DNA from: an uncultured Prevotella sp.
Lineage (GTDB): Bacteria > Bacteroidota > Bacteroidia > Bacteroidales > Bacteroidaceae
Assembly (NCBI GenBank): GCA_958369755.1
Contig: CATXJC010000002.1
Location: 12,329 to 76,328 of the forward strand
DNA length: 64,000 nucleotides
Reading direction: 5' to 3'
Shown: piece after piece, positions 24,501 to 31,794 of the stretch
Position numbering within the stretch: position 1 is the stretch's first letter
Layout: every line of letters begins with the position of its first letter
The notes under the pieces: model-generated
Told to the model about the DNA's origin: nothing
What the model saw: the letters and a program-made list of their open reading frames with translations, nothing else
Database searches by the model: none
Made by a program: the position numbers and the translations under genes

Positions 24501-24968
24501 GACGGAAAGACGCTGCGCAAGATAGCCCAATGCTATACGCTCAGTTTCCTGATAGCGCACGCCAACCAGGAAATCAGAAAGTTCAACAGCCGTTACGAAC
24601 TGCAGCAGGTAAAGCATTCGCTGGGCATCCGAGTCATCGACCACGACCGTGCCGATGATATCCGAGACACCACCTCCCTATCAGGTGGCGAAACCTTCAT
24701 CGTGAGTCTGGGTCTCGCCTTGGGCTTGTCGGCATTATCCTCCCGCAACATCTCCTTCGAGAACCTGTTCATCGATGAAGGCTTCGGAACCCTCGACCCC
24801 GATACCTTAGCCACCGTCATCGACTCCCTCGCCATGCTGCAAAGTTCGCAAGGCAAGAAGGTGGGCGTCATCAGCCATACCGACACGATGAGCGAGCGCA
24901 TCACCACCCAGATAAGAATTATCAAGAATGGCAACTCCGGCAGCAGCCATATCGAGATCTATCCTTAA
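21513..24968 (+). CDS. sbcC: Exonuclease ATPase subunit SbcC (Rad50-like)
   Basis: An 1151-aa SMC-like ATPase. Walker A GPTGSGKSTLLDAI is near the N-terminus. Two long coiled coils (Glu/Lys/Gln-rich) flank the zinc hook CPLCG at about residue 571. The C-terminal head has LSGGETFIVSLGLALGL and the Walker B FIDEGFGTLD. It works with SbcD in double-strand break and palindrome processing. The start overlaps the sbcD stop. Confidence 0.94.
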   Translation: MKFLQLEILNLASLDKQGGEVINFEEGALGESTIFSIVGPTGSGKSTLLDAICLALYNRAPRYPRKKGDKNQSIEIFGAADASESNRLAPTDSRNILTRGKKEGYSKLTFLANNGSIYRAEWHVRFQRVRYENAKTALYKITRNGEEITEEAADWNELPNIIGLDYDQFLRTVLIAQGSFANFLTAKENERYELLEKLIGCEETYTNIATEIKKAKDQATDAYNQMAASVEAVKQNLLNDEELAQLKEEIARLEKAEKELDSQLQAISKDLQWFEENDKQIKQIAICQTDMEQAAEAIKAMQAQILRLQLHDEVQPAVNLLQEVERQTQSIHEQEENILKAEGNIKSQESAISESEKTLASLKEAVSKAQEQLEKAQPVIAEARALKTKMEAAMPNLKEKKEALELAQKENLTALKDVEENARNIQKWEAETEKANLALKTTKEEIAKQKQVLHEATQAAEQAWETERNKTAGQNIEELQNSKTVADRKLQDVQQAIKVVAHLDAATTEKQKNEEHILVLGKRNAEIDEALGKLTIEALTQETLTLRNAYTLMVSEKWEIHRANLTEGKPCPLCGSTTHPYHTDNRQFVEATTELSQLLKAKEDLLKQQQKEEKNLSGERKQNDGEVQTLQKQQEKLSGEIASYEEEWKAFIAQYPKIPKAEAELKSLLPIYENKAKDASSKLSQFNKIQKEIERLTQLKDKAVKDEAAYESKASTIQNKAQESTSTCVTKLAEQKALTINLISQQKSKEEAYGKALQTWNSAKKEMEEWQEKYKQILNGEEPDAAEQRLTAAKDEATKAADTQNENINKLKAELANSKGSHQTMLSQNKTMKENLQAKEKELDFWIEEYNKQLEEKSIEGKDSEEEGIEERSIEPSLIDRNIIREMLHSAEDWNAIRREKDEKEKAVASTTALYQSAEKAHQQHLEHQPAQSRDALLAIQQEYQERSQRNELIAANARMQNHQEAVKLLGDKAEALQLVTQEKDDWTAITDAIGADGKTLRKIAQCYTLSFLIAHANQEIRKFNSRYELQQVKHSLGIRVIDHDRADDIRDTTSLSGGETFIVSLGLALGLSALSSRNISFENLFIDEGFGTLDPDTLATVIDSLAMLQSSQGKKVGVISHTDTMSERITTQIRIIKNGNSGSSHIEIYP

Positions 24969-24984
24969 CAGAACGAAATATCTG

Positions 24985-25052
24985 ACGATAGCAAGTTATG
25001 CTCTGAATAACTCCAAACCATTCGAGTTACTTTAGAAAGCACTTGCTATCGT
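24985..25052. repeat. Nested inverted repeat after sbcC
   Basis: Outer arms ACGATAGCAAGT (24985-24996) and ACTTGCTATCGT (25041-25052) are a perfect 12-bp inverted repeat. Inside, TAACTC (25008-25013) pairs with GAGTTA (25024-25029). No T run follows on the plus strand, so this is not a standard terminator. Confidence 0.7.
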
Positions 25053-25081
25053 ACAGAAATATATGTATATTATAATACGTT

Positions 25082-25959
25082 TTACACGTCATGATTCAAT
25101 ACTACCCAATAACCATTCTTACGACCTCCTTCACGTTTCAAGACCTGAAATTCTTCCTGTAAATACTTTAGTTCCTGAGAAATCTTTCTTGCAGATATGC
25201 CCATCTTTCTTGCTAATTCTGGTATTGTTAACTTAGCATTCTCAGACAACGCCCCCATGATAAGCATCTGTAATTCAGACAGTTCTTTCTTGCATTCTTT
25301 CTTGCATTCTTTCTTGCATTCTTTCTTGCATTCTTTACCAATAGGCACACCGATATAGTCTAAATTACATGGTATATCTATTAAGAAATATGTACGTTCC
25401 TCATCGGTCTCAATTATTGCACGAGGCGAACCGTTTTCCTGCAACTTCTGCTGAATAGTAGGAATCCCCGTAGCTCTACCCTCTGTCAAATTCAATTCCT
25501 TTAAGAACTCTCCCAATCGGCGGTTTGTGTATCGACGAGAACGAAGCATACGAGCTTCTTTTATAGCCTGCATAGATATTGTGTGATTAGGTCCTCCAAA
25601 ATTGAGAATACTAATCTTATCTGGTTCGATAGTTATCTCAGAATAGTCTTGCCATCAACCTCTTCAATGAAAAGACGAGGTTGATAGTATGGACGGATAA
25701 GATTATTGTAACCAACCATATCCTTCTCTATCTGTTCTATCAAATTAGGATTAACACCTAAAACAGGACGAACAGCATGACCGCGTTCTTCCTTTACACC
25801 AACAATGATATACCCACCACCAGTGTCTTCAAAATCATTGGCAAAGGCACAGATGCTACGATATATTGTATCTGGATTCCAACCTTCCTTGTATTCAAGC
25901 TGGTTGCTTTCTACTGCACTTCCACTAAGAAGGCTTTCTATATTTATCGGTAATGCCAT
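25082..25959 (-). pseudogene. Broken AlbA_2 (Schlafen-like) DNA-binding regulator / ATP-binding protein
   Basis: Two fragments in sequence on the minus strand. 25959-25633 encodes the N-terminal AlbA_2 domain (ESNQLEYKEGWNPDTIYRSICAFAND, YIIVGVKEE) and stops at DGKTILR. 25632-25082 has lost a start. It carries the distal part of the family (ISILNFGGPNHTIS, ARMLRSRRYTNRRLGEFLKEL, GIPTIQQKLQENGSP) and a winged-helix end (LTIPELARKMGISARKISQELKYL). Intact members have about 200 more residues between these parts, so an internal deletion with frame loss is inferred. Four tandem 12-bp units encode a (KECK)n stretch at 25282-25335. It is transcribed away from cysD. Confidence 0.72.
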
Positions 25960-26069
25960 GATTTATTAATTTTATATCGTACAAATATACTCTTTTTATT
26001 TGATACTAACAACTTCTTTATAATTATTTAGCAATAAAATGAAGATACTATTTTAATTGGTCTATACCA

Positions 26070-26091
26070 ATTACACCTTATTATATATAGG
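26070..26091 (+). promoter_or_regulatory. 22-bp motif upstream of the cysD operators
   Basis: Identical over 22 bases to 6260-6281 in the PstB leader; the core is ACCTTATTATATATA. It lies 109 bp upstream of the -33 of the cysD promoter. Confidence 0.6.
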
Positions 26092-26114
26092 ATACATATC
26101 CTTATCCATCATAC

Positions 26115-26200
26115 ATACCATACGTTTGGCAGCCTTATACCAAATGTATGGTATGTTCTTTACTCCCTGTATGGTAGTCTTTTTACACCCCATGTGGTAT
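26115..26200. promoter_or_regulatory. Array of four 18-bp operator-like sites upstream of cysD
   Basis: Sites: 26115-26132 ATACC-N8-GGCAG, 26137-26154 ATACC-N8-GGTAT (perfect), 26160-26177 TTACT-N8-GGTAG, 26183-26200 TTACA-N8-GGTAT. Centres are 22-23 bp apart. The last site runs into the -33 TTG exactly as the 6181-6198 site does at the pst-like promoter. The 306-bp gap 25960-26265 contains only this array, the 22-bp motif and the promoter. Confidence 0.72.
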
Positions 26201-26230
26201 TGCCCAAGTGGGGAAATCGCAGTACCTTTG
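26200..26230 (+). promoter_or_regulatory. Promoter of the cysDNH operon
   Basis: -33 TTG (26200-26202) in GGTATTGCCC, 20 bp, -7 TACCTTTG (26223-26230), then CA. The -33 decamer, spacing and -7 box are the same as those at the PstB promoter. Confidence 0.82.
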
Positions 26231-26265
26231 CACCCAGAAAATAATAATAAAAAAAGACATAGATT

Positions 26266-27171
26266 ATGGACAATAAGACTATCAAACATCTCAAGGAACT
26301 GGAGGCAGAATCTATCTACGTGCTCCGCGAAGTAGCTGCCCAGTTCGAGCGTCCAGTCATCCTCTTTTCGGGTGGCAAGGATTCTATCGTGATAACATAT
26401 CTCGCCTACAAGGCATTCTATCCGGCGAAGATTCCATTCCCTCTGTTGCACATCGACACAGGACATAACTTCGAGGAAACCATCCTGTATCGTGATGAAC
26501 TGGCGAAGAAACTCGGAGCCGAACTCATCGTGGGCAGCGTGCAGGAAAGCATCGACAAGGGACGAGTGAAGGAAGAAACGGGTTATTATGCATCCCGCAA
26601 CAAACTGCAGACCACTACCCTGCTCGATACCCTGGAGGAATATAAATTCGATGCAGCCATCGGAGGCGCAAGAAGAGATGAGGAGAAGGCACGTGCCAAG
26701 GAACGCTTCTTCAGTCATCGTGACGAATTCGGACAGTGGAACCCGAAGAACCAGCGCCCTGAGCTCTGGAACATCTTCAACGGCAGAAAGAACATGGGCG
26801 AGCACTTCCGTGTGTTCCCTATCTCCAACTGGACCGAGATGGATGTATGGCAGTATATCTTCCTGGAAAACATCCCGATGCCTTCGCTCTACTTCACCCA
26901 CGAAAGAGAGGTATTCAACCGTGACGGACAATGGCTCGCAGCCCTGCCTTGCATCAAGCGCAAGCCTACAGAGGAAGTGGTAAAGAAGCTGGTTCGCTGC
27001 CGCACCATCGGTGACATCACCTGCACCGGACTCACGGAATCGAAGGCGACTACCGTAGCGGATATCATCGACGAGATTGCTTCTACACGCGTTACTGAAC
27101 GTGGAGGAAGAGCCGATGACAAGCGAAGCGAAACGGCAATGGAAGACCGCAAGAAGGCGGGATACTTCTAA
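26266..27171 (+). CDS. cysD: Sulfate adenylyltransferase subunit 2
   Basis: A 301-aa ATP pyrophosphatase-type subunit. The PP-motif SGGKDS is at 35-40, followed by PLLHIDTGHNF, GARRDEEKARAKER, and NWTEMDVWQYI. With CysN it makes adenosine 5'-phosphosulfate from sulfate and ATP. It is the first gene of the operon. A Cys/Arg-rich C-terminal part (VRCRTIGDITCTG) is typical of the family. Confidence 0.96.
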   Translation: MDNKTIKHLKELEAESIYVLREVAAQFERPVILFSGGKDSIVITYLAYKAFYPAKIPFPLLHIDTGHNFEETILYRDELAKKLGAELIVGSVQESIDKGRVKEETGYYASRNKLQTTTLLDTLEEYKFDAAIGGARRDEEKARAKERFFSHRDEFGQWNPKNQRPELWNIFNGRKNMGEHFRVFPISNWTEMDVWQYIFLENIPMPSLYFTHEREVFNRDGQWLAALPCIKRKPTEEVVKKLVRCRTIGDITCTGLTESKATTVADIIDEIASTRVTERGGRADDKRSETAMEDRKKAGYF

Positions 27172-27174
27172 TTT

Positions 27175-27320
27175 TCAATGTTGAATGTTAAATGTTGAAT
27201 GTTGAATTAGCATAGCAGTCATATACAGCAAACAACTTAACACTTAACATTTAACACTTAACATTTAAATCAAGGTGAAGGTGAGGGCGCTAGCCCATTT
27301 AACATTTAACACTTAACATT
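27175..27320. repeat. Intercistronic AATGTTAAATGTTGA / inverse repeats between cysD and cysN
   Basis: Left part: repeated TGTTGAATGTTAAATG. Right part: repeated AACACTTAACATTTAAC, twice, flanking a short GC-rich centre (GAGGGCGCTAGCCC). The two arms are complementary. A single-arm copy lies at 28594-28620 between cysN and cysH. Confidence 0.7.
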
Positions 27321-27329
27321 AAAAGAAAC

Positions 27330-28595
27330 ATGGATAGAGGTTATTTAGATATGGAGCTGCTCCGCTTCTCTACTGCGGGCAGCGTGGACGATGGAAAGAG
27401 TACTTTGATAGGAAGATTGCTTTATGACAGCAAGTCGATTTTCGAAGACCAGTTGGAGGCGGTGGAGGCTGCTAGCAAGAGCCGCGGTAATGAGGAAGTG
27501 AACCTGGCTTTGCTCACGGATGGTCTCCGTGCTGAGCGTGAACAGGGCATCACCATCGATGTGGCTTACCGCTATTTCGCCACACCGAAACGCAAGTTTA
27601 TCATCGCCGATACTCCGGGACATATTCAGTATACCCGCAACATGGTAACGGGTGCTAGTACAGCCGACCTGAGCATCATCCTCATTGATGCACGTCATGG
27701 CGTACTGGAGCAGACCGTGCGCCACAGCTATATTTCTTCGCTGCTCGGTATACCACATATCCTGGTGGCTATCAACAAGATGGACCTGGTTGATTTCAGT
27801 AAAGATGTATACGACAAGATTGTTGCCGACTATAAGAAGATGTCGGAGGCATTGGATATCAAGAACGTGGTGTTTATCCCTATCAGCGCCAAGGATGGCG
27901 ACAACGTGGTGAACAAGAGCGATAAGACTCCTTGGTATGAGGGACCTACCCTGCTGAACTATCTGGAGACCGTTCCGGTAGGTCATAAGACGGTGAGCGA
28001 TTTCTTCCGTTTCCCTGTACAGTATGTGATTCGTCCTATCAGCAGCCAGTTCCCTGACTACCGTGGTTATGCGGGCAGAGTAAGCGGCGGCATCATCCGT
28101 CCGGGCGACAAGATAAGAGTATTGCCATCGGGCACGGAGAGCACCGTGAAGAGCATCGACTTCGTAGAGGAACACCTGGAGGAGGCTTATGCCCCTATGA
28201 GCATTACTCTGACGCTGAACGATGACATCGACATTTCGCGTGGCGACACCCTCGTGAAGGCAGACGAGAAGCAGCCTAGCATCGAACAGGATATCACGCT
28301 GGATGTCTGCTGGTTTAACGAGCGCCCTGCTGCCGTAAGAAACAAATACGTAATCCGTCAGGCCACCTTCGAAACCCAGGGTTTGATTCGCAGCATCAAC
28401 TATCGCCGCAATATCAACACCTTGGAGAAGGAAGAGGGTGTATCGGAATTAAAGATGAACGATATTGCCGAAATCACCATCCACACCGCCAACCCATTGG
28501 TATTCGATAAATATACGGAGAATAAGGTAACAGGCAGCCTCATCTTCATCGACCCGGATACGAATGAAACCGTGGGAGCGGGACTTATTAAATAA
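27330..28595 (+). CDS. cysN: Sulfate adenylyltransferase subunit 1 (GTPase)
   Basis: A 421-aa EF-Tu-like GTPase. P-loop GSVDDGKS is at 17-24, then EREQGITIDVAYRYF, DTPGH and NKMDLVD. Domains II and III follow. No APS kinase (CysC) domain is fused, in agreement with a direct APS-reducing route by the next gene. Product: APS, made with CysD. Confidence 0.95.
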   Translation: MDRGYLDMELLRFSTAGSVDDGKSTLIGRLLYDSKSIFEDQLEAVEAASKSRGNEEVNLALLTDGLRAEREQGITIDVAYRYFATPKRKFIIADTPGHIQYTRNMVTGASTADLSIILIDARHGVLEQTVRHSYISSLLGIPHILVAINKMDLVDFSKDVYDKIVADYKKMSEALDIKNVVFIPISAKDGDNVVNKSDKTPWYEGPTLLNYLETVPVGHKTVSDFFRFPVQYVIRPISSQFPDYRGYAGRVSGGIIRPGDKIRVLPSGTESTVKSIDFVEEHLEEAYAPMSITLTLNDDIDISRGDTLVKADEKQPSIEQDITLDVCWFNERPAAVRNKYVIRQATFETQGLIRSINYRRNINTLEKEEGVSELKMNDIAEITIHTANPLVFDKYTENKVTGSLIFIDPDTNETVGAGLIK

Positions 28596-28650
28596 TGTTG
28601 AATGTTAAATGTTGAATGTACAAAGTAATATAGAGTAATCATAAAGTTCA

Positions 28651-29373
28651 ATGATCAAAGTTCAAAGTAATATAAAGGATTTGGTTCCGGAACTCAATAA
28701 GAAATTCAGCGATGCGCCTGCCGAGGATATTGTCGGTTATTTCCTTCAGGCATTCAAAGGGCGCATCGCTCTGTCTTCTTCCCTCAGCATCGAGGACCAG
28801 ACGCTTACCGACATCATCGTGAAGATAGATAAATCTGCCCGCATCTTCACACTCGATACAGGCAGACTCTTCCCGGAGACCTACCAGTTGATTGACAAGA
28901 CCAACATGACGTATGGCATCAACCTGGAAGTATTCTTCCCAAACTATGAGGCGGTGCAGCAGATGGTGAAGGAAGAGGGCATCAACCTCTTCTATAATTC
29001 GATAGAAAGCCGACACCGCTGCTGCCAGGTAAGAAAGCTGGAACCGCTGAAGCGGGCGATGCAGGGACTCGACGTATGGATCTGCGGATTGAGAAAGCAG
29101 CAGAGCGTAACCCGCAAGGATATGCAGGTAGTGGAATGGGACGACATTCATAACCTGATTAAGGTGAACCCGCTCATCAACTGGAGCGAAGAGGATGTGG
29201 AGCAGTACGTAAAGAAGCACCATGTTCCTTATAACAAGCTGCAGGACAAGGGTTATCCGAGCATCGGTTGCCAACCTTGTACAAGAGCCATCAAGCCAGG
29301 CGAGGATATCCGAGCCGGAAGATGGTGGTGGGAATCGCCGGAACATCGAGAGTGCGGACTACATCAAAGATAA
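28651..29373 (+). CDS. cysH: APS/PAPS reductase, 4Fe-4S APS-type
   Basis: A 240-aa reductase. SSSLSIEDQTLTDI and FTLDTGRLFPETYQL give the PP-loop region. The cysteine pairs Cys124-Cys125 and Cys207/Cys210 match the 4Fe-4S ligands of APS reductases. The nucleophile is Cys235 in ECGLH near the C-terminus. It reduces APS to sulfite, the substrate of the sulfite reductase at 8804. The absence of CysC in the operon fits APS as substrate. Confidence 0.92.
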   Translation: MIKVQSNIKDLVPELNKKFSDAPAEDIVGYFLQAFKGRIALSSSLSIEDQTLTDIIVKIDKSARIFTLDTGRLFPETYQLIDKTNMTYGINLEVFFPNYEAVQQMVKEEGINLFYNSIESRHRCCQVRKLEPLKRAMQGLDVWICGLRKQQSVTRKDMQVVEWDDIHNLIKVNPLINWSEEDVEQYVKKHHVPYNKLQDKGYPSIGCQPCTRAIKPGEDIRAGRWWWESPEHRECGLHQR

Positions 29374-29375
29374 GC

Positions 29376-29453
29376 ATGAAGAATTTAATCATCAATATAT
29401 TGGAGGCAGCGGCATTCCTGCTGTTGGGATTGGGCGTTAGCCTGCTTGGATAA
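29376..29453 (+). CDS. 25-aa hydrophobic ORF between cysH and the PstC-like gene
   Basis: An ATG 2 bp after the cysH stop opens 25 codons ending TAA, 12 bp before the next gene. The peptide has a charged start (MKN), a Glu, and then one uninterrupted hydrophobic helix rich in Leu and Gly (residues about 11-24). It could be a small membrane subunit or regulator of the transporter, or a coupling leader for translation. No similarity is recognised. Confidence 0.45.
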   Translation: MKNLIINILEAAAFLLLGLGVSLLG

Positions 29454-29465
29454 TAAAATACAAGT

Positions 29466-30347
29466 ATGGATTATAGAATAGCAAAGGATAAGATAGCAGG
29501 ACAGGTGATGTTTCTCTTGACCATCGCCTCCATATTCCTGGTAATCATCATGGCGGTGGGACTGTTTATCAAGTCGGAGCCGATATTGAGCCAGTATAAT
29601 CTGTGGGAACTCCTCACGGAGAGCAACTGGCGACCGATGGAAGGCAAGTTCGGATTCCTGCCCTTCCTCACCGGCACCTTCTGGTGTACGGCACTCGCCA
29701 TTCTTATCGCCCTCCCCATCTCCCTACTCATGGCCATCTATCTCACGGAATACGCCCACCGCAGCATCCGGAAATACGTATATCCGCTGCTCGATATTCT
29801 TGCCGGATTGCCTTCCGTCATCTATGGCGTATGGGGGAGCCTGCTCATCGTGCCTTGGGTTTCGAAACACGTAGCTCCCCTCTTCGTGGAGTTCTCTTCG
29901 GGATATACGGTTCTGGCGGGCGGCATCGTATTGAGCGTGATGATCATCCCGCTTCTGGTGAGCCTGTTTATGGAGATATTCGATAACATATCAACAGATT
30001 TGAGAGAAGCTTCGCTCTCGCTGGGCGCTACGCAATGGCAAACCATCAAGCATGTTGTGCTGAGAAAGGCACGACCGGGAATGATTGCCGCTGTAGTCTT
30101 GGCACTGAGCCGAACGCTGGGAGAAACGATAGCTGTACTGATGGTGTGCGGAAACCTCGCCATCGTTCCGGGCAGCGTGCTCGATGCCTGCTACCCGATA
30201 CCGGCACTCATCGCTAACAATTATGGTGAAATGCTTTCGGTTCCACTTTATGACAGCGCCTTGATGTTTGCCGCCTTCCTGCTGTTTTTCGTGGTCGTTA
30301 TTTTGAATCTCGGCTCGAGAATCGTGTTTTTAAAGGTTAAAGAGTAA
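29466..30347 (+). CDS. pstC: PstC-like ABC transporter permease (probable sulfate importer)
   Basis: A 293-aa permease with about six membrane helices and the PstC/BPD type 1 signature: EAxxxLGA as REASLSLGATQWQTIKHVVLRKARPGMIAAV, and LSRTLGETIAVLMV. By family it moves phosphate. It is the fifth gene of the cysDNH operon, and its ATPase and binding protein are encoded with the other half of the sulfur regulon at 5-7 kb. Sulfate is therefore inferred. Confidence 0.88.
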   Translation: MDYRIAKDKIAGQVMFLLTIASIFLVIIMAVGLFIKSEPILSQYNLWELLTESNWRPMEGKFGFLPFLTGTFWCTALAILIALPISLLMAIYLTEYAHRSIRKYVYPLLDILAGLPSVIYGVWGSLLIVPWVSKHVAPLFVEFSSGYTVLAGGIVLSVMIIPLLVSLFMEIFDNISTDLREASLSLGATQWQTIKHVVLRKARPGMIAAVVLALSRTLGETIAVLMVCGNLAIVPGSVLDACYPIPALIANNYGEMLSVPLYDSALMFAAFLLFFVVVILNLGSRIVFLKVKE

Positions 30348-30357
30348 AAAAAGGCTT

Positions 30358-31197
30358 ATGAAATACTTGGAAGAAAGAATCGTGAAATTACTGATGCTCG
30401 GGTCGATAGGCATTGTGGGCTTCTTCGTACTGAGCGTTCTCTGGACCATCTTCAGGCGAGGCTTTCCTGTGCTCTCCTGGGAGATGGTGAGCCAGTTGCC
30501 TAGCGGCGGGTTCTATCTGGGCGGCAAGGGCGGCTTCCTCAATGCCATTGTAGGCAGCCTTTATATCGTGGGCGGCTCTACCTTGCTCGGTCTGCTTATC
30601 TCGCTGCCCGTGGTGTTCTATATGAATGTATATCTCAAACCCAACTCAAAATTCGGATACATCGCCCGTCTGGCTTATGATACCCTCTTCGGAATTCCGA
30701 GCATCGTTTATGGTTCCTTCGCCTTTACGGTGATGGTTTGGCTGGGCATCAGGGCATCGCTGGGCGGAGGTATTCTCGTCACCACCCTGCTCATCGTTCC
30801 GATACTCATCCGTTCGATGGACGAAGTGGCAAAGACGATTCCGCAGGAGATACTCGATTCCTCCTACAGTCTGGGTGCCACGAGGATAGAAACTATCGGT
30901 GTGGTACTGAGACAGATAGCCCCAGCCATCGCCACTGCCACCTTATTAAGTATCGGCAGAGCCATCGGCGATTGTGCCGGAGTGATGTTTACGGCAGGAT
31001 TCTCCGATCATATTCCCCATGGACTGAACCAGCAGGCAGCCACCTTGCCATTGAGCGTGTTCTTCCAGTTGAGCGCCCCACAGGAAGATGTTCAGAACAG
31101 AGCCTACGCCGCTGCTGTGGTACTCACCATTATCGTATTGGTGTTGAGTTTCGGAGGCAGGTTCATCATGAGTCATTTCTCGAAGAATAAAATATAA
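30358..31197 (+). CDS. pstA: PstA-like ABC transporter permease (probable sulfate importer)
   Basis: A 279-aa permease with about six membrane helices. The type 1 permease loop is DSSYSLGATRIETIGVVLRQIAPAIATA, followed by IGRAIGDCAGVMFTAG. It starts 10 bp after the PstC-like gene and closes the operon. It is inferred to dimerise with PstC and couple to the ATPase at 6315. Confidence 0.88.
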   Translation: MKYLEERIVKLLMLGSIGIVGFFVLSVLWTIFRRGFPVLSWEMVSQLPSGGFYLGGKGGFLNAIVGSLYIVGGSTLLGLLISLPVVFYMNVYLKPNSKFGYIARLAYDTLFGIPSIVYGSFAFTVMVWLGIRASLGGGILVTTLLIVPILIRSMDEVAKTIPQEILDSSYSLGATRIETIGVVLRQIAPAIATATLLSIGRAIGDCAGVMFTAGFSDHIPHGLNQQAATLPLSVFFQLSAPQEDVQNRAYAAAVVLTIIVLVLSFGGRFIMSHFSKNKI

Positions 31198-31198
31198 T

Positions 31199-31253
31199 CG
31201 CCCTGCAAAGGCAAAAGCTTTTGTTTTTTTAAAGCTTTTGCCCTTACAGGGCG
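31199..31253. terminator. Long imperfect hairpin after the PstA-like gene
   Basis: CGCCCTG and GGCAAAAGCTTT pair with AAAGCTTTTGCC and CAGGGCG, with small bulges and a T-rich loop. It starts 2 bp after the stop. Its right arm is the start of the interspersed GC-rich repeat copy 2. It may act as terminator or mRNA stabiliser for the operon. Confidence 0.5.
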
Positions 31254-31320
31254 ACATTGTTGCTTACATGTTAACCCAGGGTGTTGCCCTGGGCTAGGAG
31301 CTTCTGCCCTTTCAGGGCGT
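31231..31320. repeat. GC-rich interspersed repeat, copy 2
   Basis: It contains GCTTTTGCCCTTACAGGGCG, CCCAGGGTGTTGCCCTGGG (self-complementary) and GGGCTAGGAGCTTCTGCCC. It shares these words with 18966-19050 and 55008-55040. It occupies most of the gap between the convergent PstA-like gene and panD. Confidence 0.7.
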
Positions 31321-31388
31321 GTTGGGAAAAACAAAACGCGATACAGGGCGTGTTGGGAAAAACAAAACGCGATGCAGGGCGTGTTGGG
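31313..31388. repeat. 31-bp tandem repeat before panD
   Basis: Two complete units (31313-31343, 31344-31374), each beginning CAGGGCGTGTTGGGAAAAAC and differing only in the last base, plus a partial third to 31388. They extend from the end of repeat copy 2 to 1 bp before the panD stop. Confidence 0.8.
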
Positions 31389-31389
31389 A

Positions 31390-31734
31390 TTAAACCTTAT
31401 TACCCTCTTTTGGGAAAACCACGGTTGGCTTGAAGGTCTTAGCCTCCTCAAAGTCCATCAGGGCATAAGCGATGATGATGACGGTATCGCCCACCTGCAC
31501 CTTGCGGGCTGCAGCACCGTTCAGGCAGATACAACCGCTGCCACGCTCACCCTTGATAATATAGGTCTCCAAGCGCTCACCATTGTTGTTGTCTACAATC
31601 TGAACCTTCTCGCCTGCTATCAGATTAGCAGCGTCCATCAAGTCCTCATCGATGGTGATGCTACCCATATAATTCAGGTTAGCCTCAGTTACGGTCACAC
31701 AATGGAGCTTACTCTTCAATACTTCTATCTGCAT
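31390..31734 (-). CDS. panD: Aspartate 1-decarboxylase
   Basis: A 114-aa pyruvoyl enzyme. The self-cleavage site Gly24-Ser25 is in [30 protein letters not shown] is the conserved core. It makes beta-alanine for pantothenate. It lies 60 bp downstream of panC on the same strand. Confidence 0.95.
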   Translation of the reverse strand: MQIEVLKSKLHCVTVTEANLNYMGSITIDEDLMDAANLIAGEKVQIVDNNNGERLETYIIKGERGSGCICLNGAAARKVQVGDTVIIIAYALMDFEEAKTFKPTVVFPKEGNKV

Positions 31735-31794
31735 TGTTCTGTTATTACTTGATCTGTTACGGATTAAACTTAATAAAGAATATCTATCGAGGAA

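Noticed and set aside
25282..25335. Short regular repeats that could suggest a CRISPR array
   Set aside because: They are contiguous 12-bp units in a coding frame with no spacers. No CRISPR repeats or cas genes were seen anywhere in the window.
28651..29373. PAPS-specific reductase needing APS kinase
   Set aside because: The cysteine pairs at 124/125 and 207/210 mark the iron-sulfur APS-reducing type, and no cysC is present in the operon.
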